NCBI GenBank assembly: GCA_001600455.1
Contig: BCKC01000003.1
Span: 930,001 to 994,000 of the forward strand
Direction of reading: 5' to 3'
Length of the DNA: 64,000 bases
Source: Endocalyx cinctus
Taxonomy: Eukaryota; Ascomycota; Sordariomycetes; Amphisphaeriales; Apiosporaceae
The notes under the pieces were generated by a model that saw only the letters and a program-made list of their open reading frames with translations, was not told the DNA's origin and ran no database searches. This document shows positions 58,414 to 64,000 of this stretch, piece by piece. A program made the translations under genes and the position numbers. Positions within the stretch are counted from its first letter, which is position 1. Every line of letters begins with the position of its first letter.

Positions 58414-60685
58414 ATCGGAGGGAAGGGGATAAGGGGAGGCAAGTTTCAGGGCCACCCCTTATATATTGACTAAGACATACAACAAAAGAATAAGGCACGG
58501 GGCTGATAATGATGACGGGGACAATAGATAGAAATCTCCGAGACTAAAGTCCGTCCGAACGTGGAGAGATGGTTCCAAGGACTAAAAATAAGACAAGAGG
58601 AGATGTTAACAGCACAGTACTATACGGGTACGTGTACGTGCGTGATGGGGCTAGCGGTACCAAATGCTATGTAGATAAGCCAAGATCAAAAATTGCAAAT
58701 TAATAGATATAAATTTCTTAACTCTGGATTGGTTAAAAATCTACCAGGCAGTCAGGATAGCGAAGGATTCCAAGGTTAGCAAGCGCAGGGATAAAACAAT
58801 ATAGTATACGTCAGTATTCTTTTTTTGTTAATGTAGCATAAAATAAAAAGAAGTTTTGGAGGGAAAAAAACAATAAGCAATGGAATAAAACGGGTCTACC
58901 GGGTCCCGTTCTAACGGAATTAAAGACTCGGAGTTTTGTATCCGTCCGCACCGAGACTACACAGTAGCGATTCAGCGGTTTAAGAGGTATAAGTGATCAG
59001 GGATAGCGTGTTTGCCGCTTGTACGGAGTACTCAGGCTCTCTTCAATCATTAATAAGTCGAGTGTCCCGACTCCCGAGCAACTTTATTTATGTATATTGA
59101 TGAATATGTTATGCAAAGAAAACGGATCTCAGGAAAACGGTGAGATCAAATACTACTACCATTTAAGAAGTGTGCATATCTATTATTTCTCAACTTAATA
59201 CAGTAAAAGGCGAAATAGATATCGTGGTTTGGATATATAACAAGTATAACATGATCCAATTCTAGATATCCCTGGCGTGGCACGATAAGTGACTTGTACC
59301 TCCAAGTATCATCACCAATATCATCTTTATCGTATCAGCAGCCAAATCCGGCCCTCCTTTCTGTCCATCTGTTTATGGGTTGACCATTTCTCTGACTGCT
59401 CGGAAACTCCACTTCATGACTAGCCCGTGTATATTGACGTATTGACGGGGTGTAAATATGTAAGTAAGCGATATAGTTCGAGCTAATTATTTCATTTCTT
59501 TCTCTCAACGTACTACCTAGGTATATACGCATATTTCTCATTCTAATTGAGTGGTATATGGTATGGTACGAGGTATGGTGATTGACTGGCATAAGATATG
59601 GTATATGATAATTACTTAAGTAGTATGGTAGCTGGCTGGCTGGTAATTTGGTATGATGGTATAGTGGGCGATATACTGCATTTTAGTGAGTAATACGCTA
59701 TAAGTTAAACAGTAGTATGCTGTGGGTCCGGTGAATATTGCCGAATTTTACCGCCTCACCCACAATAAATCAAAATGGAAAATATTGTAAATTAGTTTCT
59801 TTACTTACTTCATACAACATTAGGGACTGATCGATTCGCAAGCATTTTATATGGTAAACCATCATATATTGTGCTCTGAATTGATAGTCCAACCTAATTT
59901 ATTAATAATTCGTTTAGTAATTACTTTCTCATTTGATTTGTTTCGTATACACTAGTACGTACAATGCTATACTATAGTGGGAGGTATGCTATTAGGTAGT
60001 CCACTATAATAAAGTGCTTTGTATGCTATATTATCATAAGCGAAGATAGACAGGCAGAACAGGCTGTATTAATTTTTGGTAAGCGATAATCGTACTGTAC
60101 ATTCCTCGGCTCATCTCCTACGCGTCTCTATTCGATAATGTTCTTGTACACGCTGTTGCGAGTCGCTCATAAAGCTCTCTCAACTGTTACGCCTAGAAGA
60201 CCCATCGCCCTTATCAAAACTCCAAAGAAGGCTGCTTCCTAGGCAAGCTGGTTCAGGAAGCTCTCGACCGTACGACTGCGAACAGCGCCGGCAGCCTCAC
60301 GTATACTGCGTCATATAGCTCGTTCGTCGTCGGGGTACATATTTTCCTGGTTGTATCGGCTGCCTGTAGTGGTGCACAGCCTCCGCGACGGCATCTAGCG
60401 CGGTAACGTTCATAATATCCCGTACGATCCCAGCGGTAAACTATATAGTCAACCGCTAGACTGCTTTTTTTTTTTAACAGTCTAGTCCAATAGAGCCATA
60501 TTTTAACTATCAATATTCATATATACATAGTAGAGCGCGTTAACGTATGTCGAGACAAGCCCCCATTAAAATACGGCTTAAAGGACTTGCTTCGTGTTAC
60601 GGGCTAATAAGACTAGACCCTCGGCCTATTGAATGAGCCAACTTCTCTGCTTCTCTACTTTCGCAACACTAGATAATTACTTAAT
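58414..60685. other. 2.3 kb AT-rich intergenic block with a GC-richer relic island
   Basis: Mostly AT-rich, with repeated tatggta-like words at about 59540-59670. A GC-richer island at about 60120-60450 has fragmented protein-like frames on the minus strand but no intact gene. Confidence 0.45.
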
Positions 60686-62708
60686 CTATTCCAAATGCAA
60701 ACGTCCTGGACGTATGGAAATTCCCGTTACTCCAAAAATAGCCTTGAATGGACGGCCTTCGTCCGATAGGTATGAGAAATGCTTCTTATCCAAAGCATTC
60801 TGGAGAGAAAGAGTTATGCCGTCTTTTACGTCCCAAGCTGACAACGCACTAGCAAAGGCTTTTTGAAACCAATTCTCCGCATTGTCCCAAGTCGAATATG
60901 TCTGGTAGACCAGTCCAATGCTAATCTCAATCCAGATAGTCCGCTCGTTATTATACCCAAAATGTATCGTCGCTAGGCTGTCGACTTGGGAGAAAATAGT
61001 ATCCGCAATAACATGAAAGCCACCCTTGAAGATGTCGGCGGCCAGCTGCAGGGCTGCCTCCATGACGAGGAAGGACTCGTATTTTTCTTTGTCCCATTGA
61101 TATCCAGAACACAGAAGAGCGAAAACACCCTTGGAATTCTCAAACGCGGCAAAATTTCTGTTAACGAGGTCAAGTTTGATATGATGCTGTAGTAGTTCGC
61201 TTCTTGCTCGCAAGGTCTGGACTGGGAACCGTAGATAATTATTTTCACAATGTCGTGTGATCTGAAGAAGTAAGGTCTCGGCTGTTTTGTCCTTCTCCAT
61301 GGTACGCATATGCGCTACCCCTATGGCGTGATCCACTCTGGCAGGGTCGGTATTACCGATAAAAGCCTGAGCTGGATCGGAAAACATCATGCGAGCGGTG
61401 TTCTGATGTGGTTGGGTAGAATGCTCTCGAACGTTTTTAGATCTACGCTTCGGGGCTTGAGGGCCCAAATCGTCTGAAGAAAGGATATCGAGCTGTTCCC
61501 TTGCCTGTTCTAAGAGGGCAAGGGCGTCCTCTGACCTGTTCCACGCGTTGAGAAGTTCTACACAGCACAGTACATGCTGCTGAGTCCTTTTGTCTTCATG
61601 ACCCCATCTGGAGATGTGCTTTTGGGTCATATCTTCTATGATTTCATCGGCATCAGCCATACGACCGGCTTCTGCGTACAACTCGGCAAGTGAGAATCCA
61701 ACCTTAGTGGTATCCTCGTTGGCTGCCCCTAGAAGATGACCAAGTCCTTCTCGGACTTCAATCAGCATGGCTTCTGCCTCATCAAGCTTACCTTGCTCCT
61801 TAAGCCCTTTCGCGGTGTCTCTCATTGTGATCAAGTCCGACCTTGTACGACCTTGCCATCTGAGTCTTAACATTGGTCGACTACTACGAGTTTCTTGTCG
61901 GACATATTCAACTTCTTCAGAAAAATCAGAGTCTTCATCCAAGTCATCATTCAACTCTTCTTCAGGTGTTTGCCCTATCGTCACTGGAGTCTTATAGCTC
62001 ACACTAGGAGGGGTGTCTAAATGAAGTAAATTAATTAGCCATTCCAGATTAAAATATCAAAGATGGGGTGTTGGCATTGTTTTACCTGCTATGTCATTGT
62101 CTCTTTCCTGCTTCTTAGATCGATTGGCCTTACTCTCAACCTGCTCCTGATTCCATGTCTGGCCGCGATACGAAAATACGGTATCTTTCCCCTGCTCTCT
62201 CTTTCGCTTTTTAGCCTACGCTGCCATTATCTTTACATGGCTGGCGGGTAAGTTTTTATGCCAATTCCACTTCTTAAACTGTTCTTTATACAGTTTCTTG
62301 CTATGTCACGTTAGAACACAATATGAACAGACAGGATGATATACATACGAGGCATCGAACGAATATTTGTCGAGCATGATGTCCATCGTCTCATCAAGTG
62401 TTTTATGTTCATCAATATATAATCTCTTCATCTCCTCCTTGTGAGTGTTCCAATTGATAGTCGTATGCCTTGATCTTCGAGCTGGTTTAGTACTTGGCTC
62501 TGAAGCCAAAGCACTAGCCAAATTTTGAACTGGCAGTGTGGAATGACCCGGAACTTGAGGCAAAAGAATGTTAGATTTGGCCTTTGCGCGATCTGTAATC
62601 GCCTCAGCATCACGATCTAGGAAAGTACTAACCTGCATCCTGCGAAATAGGTTCCTCAACATGCCCATCGTTCGAAGACGACCCAAACAGAGACATATAC
62701 GAGGCCAT
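60686..62708 (-). CDS. Clr5-domain protein with helical (TPR-like) C-terminal region, 614 aa
   Basis: Five exons: 62708-62633, 62592-62349, 62300-62237, 62215-62086 and 62016-60686; phases 1, 2, 0 and 1 close. The model starts MASYMSLFGSSSNDGHVEEP. The Clr5 domain (about 72-123) reads INWNTHKEEMKRLYIDEHKT, LDETMDIMLDKYSFDAS, KKLYKEQFKKWNWHKN and is assembled from two exons. A basic stretch (AKKRKREQGK) follows. The C-terminal 440 residues are alpha-helical with TPR-like pairs (AKGLKEQGKLDEAEAMLIEV; SLAELYAEAGRMADADEIIE). Known: Clr5 in fission yeast supports heterochromatic silencing; most filamentous-fungal members are uncharacterised. Intron 1 is only 40 nt, so exon 1 is less certain than the rest; an alternative start inside exon 2's frame is possible. 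Confidence 0.8.
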
Positions 62709-62948
62709 TACGTGTTAAATTATGGGATACTCGTTCTTCTCTAATCGGTCAGCTGTGGTGTGTGATCAATATTCCTAGGGCAGATAGAATATAAGTAATG
62801 TATAGTGAGTTATAGAATTAAGTAGGCAGAAAATGTGTAGAAGTAAAGTTGGTTCGCTACCATCAAGGGCACCAAAAAAAAAAAACGTATCAAGGAAATT
62901 CAGGCGCCAAGGGTCGTACGTCAGTGATTGATATGAGGTGGTATGCAA

Positions 62949-62956
<8 letters not shown>

Positions 62957-62992
<36 letters not shown>
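62957..62992. repeat. (AG)n microsatellite
   Basis: About 18 AG dinucleotides after an A-run. Confidence 0.9.
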
Positions 62993-62993
<1 letters not shown>

Positions 62994-63090
62994 AAGGCCC
63001 CAAAAAGTCCCAGGATCATATATCACTGGCAGGACAGTGGCAATCCCGGTCATTTCTGAACACTTTTACGTTATTATTGGCTCCGTGTAA

Positions 63091-63232
63091 GTCCCCAAAG
63101 GGTCCCAGAAAGGTCCCAGAAAGGTCCCAGAAAGGTCCCAGAAAGGTCCCAGAAAGGTCCCAGAAAGGTCCCAGAAAGGTCCCAGAAAGGTCCCCAAAGA
63201 TACCCCAAAGATACCCCAAAGATACCCCAAAG
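63091..63232. repeat. 11-bp minisatellite of two related unit types
   Basis: Eight perfect copies of gtcccagaaag (63102-63189) flanked by single gtccccaaag variants (63091-63101, 63190-63199), then three copies of ataccccaaag (63200-63232). Because 11 is not a multiple of three, the array is open in several frames on both strands, but this does not indicate a protein. Confidence 0.95.
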
Positions 63233-63920
63233 ATCAGAAAAGTTCTGCAAGCATTGACGAGGGCAAATCATATCCGGGAACCGGTTGAAACAACCTCGGC
63301 GATGTAGCTCCAGAACTTACATACATACATGAAAACGAGACTAAAGTTCTTAAAAGTTCTTGTTTCGTTCCTTCAAATGGTCCAAATATACTTCTACTTG
63401 GTATTTATAAGGCCTTCAAATTTGAAAACGACCGTTGACATGATGGACCAAAACGAGGCAACATCTCACTCGCATCATTTCGGTCATGTATTCCACGGAA
63501 GATGAGTCGCATAAGTTAATAACACTCCAACTGAAAGATTGGCCTGGCGAGGATTGAAAAGTATAAAGGTAGAAATGTCCGCCAGCAATGAATATACAGT
63601 AACTACTACGAAAATAACCATCTTGATCTGTTCACCTAGAGGATATTCTCATTAGAATTTCTACGGTATTATAGAGGTTTCATACTTCGAAAATCTGAGG
63701 TGACAAAGTTGTAGATTATCGATACTTATTCTACTCTAGAGAGAAGCAACACCCCTTCTACATTTTGTTGTCCACCTTTATTTCTCCCCTGAGCGTCAAT
63801 TAATACACACCCAAAATCAAAGCCAGAAAAGAATAGATCAAAGTTCGAAGAAGAGGTAAAACCACATCAATGTGATACATTTATGTTACTAACAATATAT
63901 AGTTTCCAGAGCCTTTTATA

Positions 63921-64000
63921 ATGGAGCCACCCAAGGGTCACAAAGCCTCTGATGTACCTGTCTTTTGTAAAGGTCCATCCACAACAGAAGCACCGTACAC
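63921..64000 (+). CDS. Possible 5' end of a gene running off the right edge
   Basis: ATG at 63921 (MEPPKGHKASDVPVFCKGPS) opens a frame that reaches the window end without a stop, preceded by AT-rich leader with TATA-like sequence. Too short to classify. Confidence 0.35.
   Translation, partial: MEPPKGHKASDVPVFCKGPSTTEAPY

Larger units (their letters stand above)
62709..63920. other. Intergenic region with microsatellite and minisatellite
   Basis: Divergent spacer between the Clr5 gene and the gene entering at the right edge; holds the (AG)n and 11-bp arrays listed separately. Confidence 0.6.

Noticed and set aside
63091..63232. Array considered as CRISPR-like
   Set aside because: Units are contiguous with no unique spacers, and the genome is eukaryotic.
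63016..63307. Repetitive frames on both strands (KVPERSQKGPR and WDLSGTFLGPF repeats)
   Set aside because: They arise from the 11-bp minisatellite being open in several frames; no start context, domain or conserved flank.

Overview
This 64 kb window is nuclear DNA of a filamentous ascomycete (Pezizomycotina; a Sordariomycete-like fungus is my best guess, not proven). The evidence is gene content (fungal rhodopsin-like membrane protein, Clr5-domain protein, DUF6604 protein, HeLo-like/STAND N-terminal domain, END3, ESF1, an Eps1-like membrane PDI), short GT-AG introns mostly of 40-130 nt with CTAAC/CTGAC-like branch sites, genes on both strands without operons, and GC-richer exons embedded in AT-rich, homopolymer-rich spacers. 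Two single N bases (25522, 47424) show it is a draft assembly.

Layout, left to right. 1-8.3 kb: 3' part of a SIRT5-like sirtuin, an unrecognised coiled-coil protein, a protein with an orphan HeLo-like N-terminal domain, and a GNAT acetyltransferase interrupted by an in-frame stop. 8.8-25.5 kb is a housekeeping-rich stretch: an MFS transporter, the ribosome-biogenesis factor ESF1, a ten-exon phospholipase D, an Eps1-like transmembrane protein disulfide isomerase, tyrosyl-DNA phosphodiesterase and acyl-CoA-binding protein. After a 2.2 kb AT-rich spacer come an AMID-like FAD oxidoreductase, the endocytic adaptor END3 and a C2H2 zinc-finger protein (27.7-34.5 kb). 34.5-37.2 kb is an AT-rich gene desert with an LTR-promoter-like patch. 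37.2-43.3 kb holds a 978-aa DUF6604 protein and a secreted, internally repeated, cysteine-containing protein of unknown family. 43.3-64 kb is gene-poorer: a rhodopsin-like integral membrane protein, a BBE-like FAD oxidase, a dual-specificity-type phosphatase, a CGI-58/Cld1-type alpha/beta hydrolase, a Clr5/TPR-like protein, an 11-bp minisatellite, and the 5' end of a gene running off the right edge.

I rebuilt exon structures by hand from splice sites and reading phase; all multi-exon models below close in frame. The genes do not form an obvious pathway or biosynthetic cluster: no PKS, NRPS or terpene synthase is present. I did not find a convincing new multi-gene system. The items most worth a second look are the modular secreted protein (41198-43328), whose repeat-boundary introns all split a proline codon in phase 2 and include a GC-AG intron; the microexons of the phospholipase D gene; the CpA-to-TpA compatible nonsense codon in the GNAT gene; and the phosphatase with Phe in place of the signature His.
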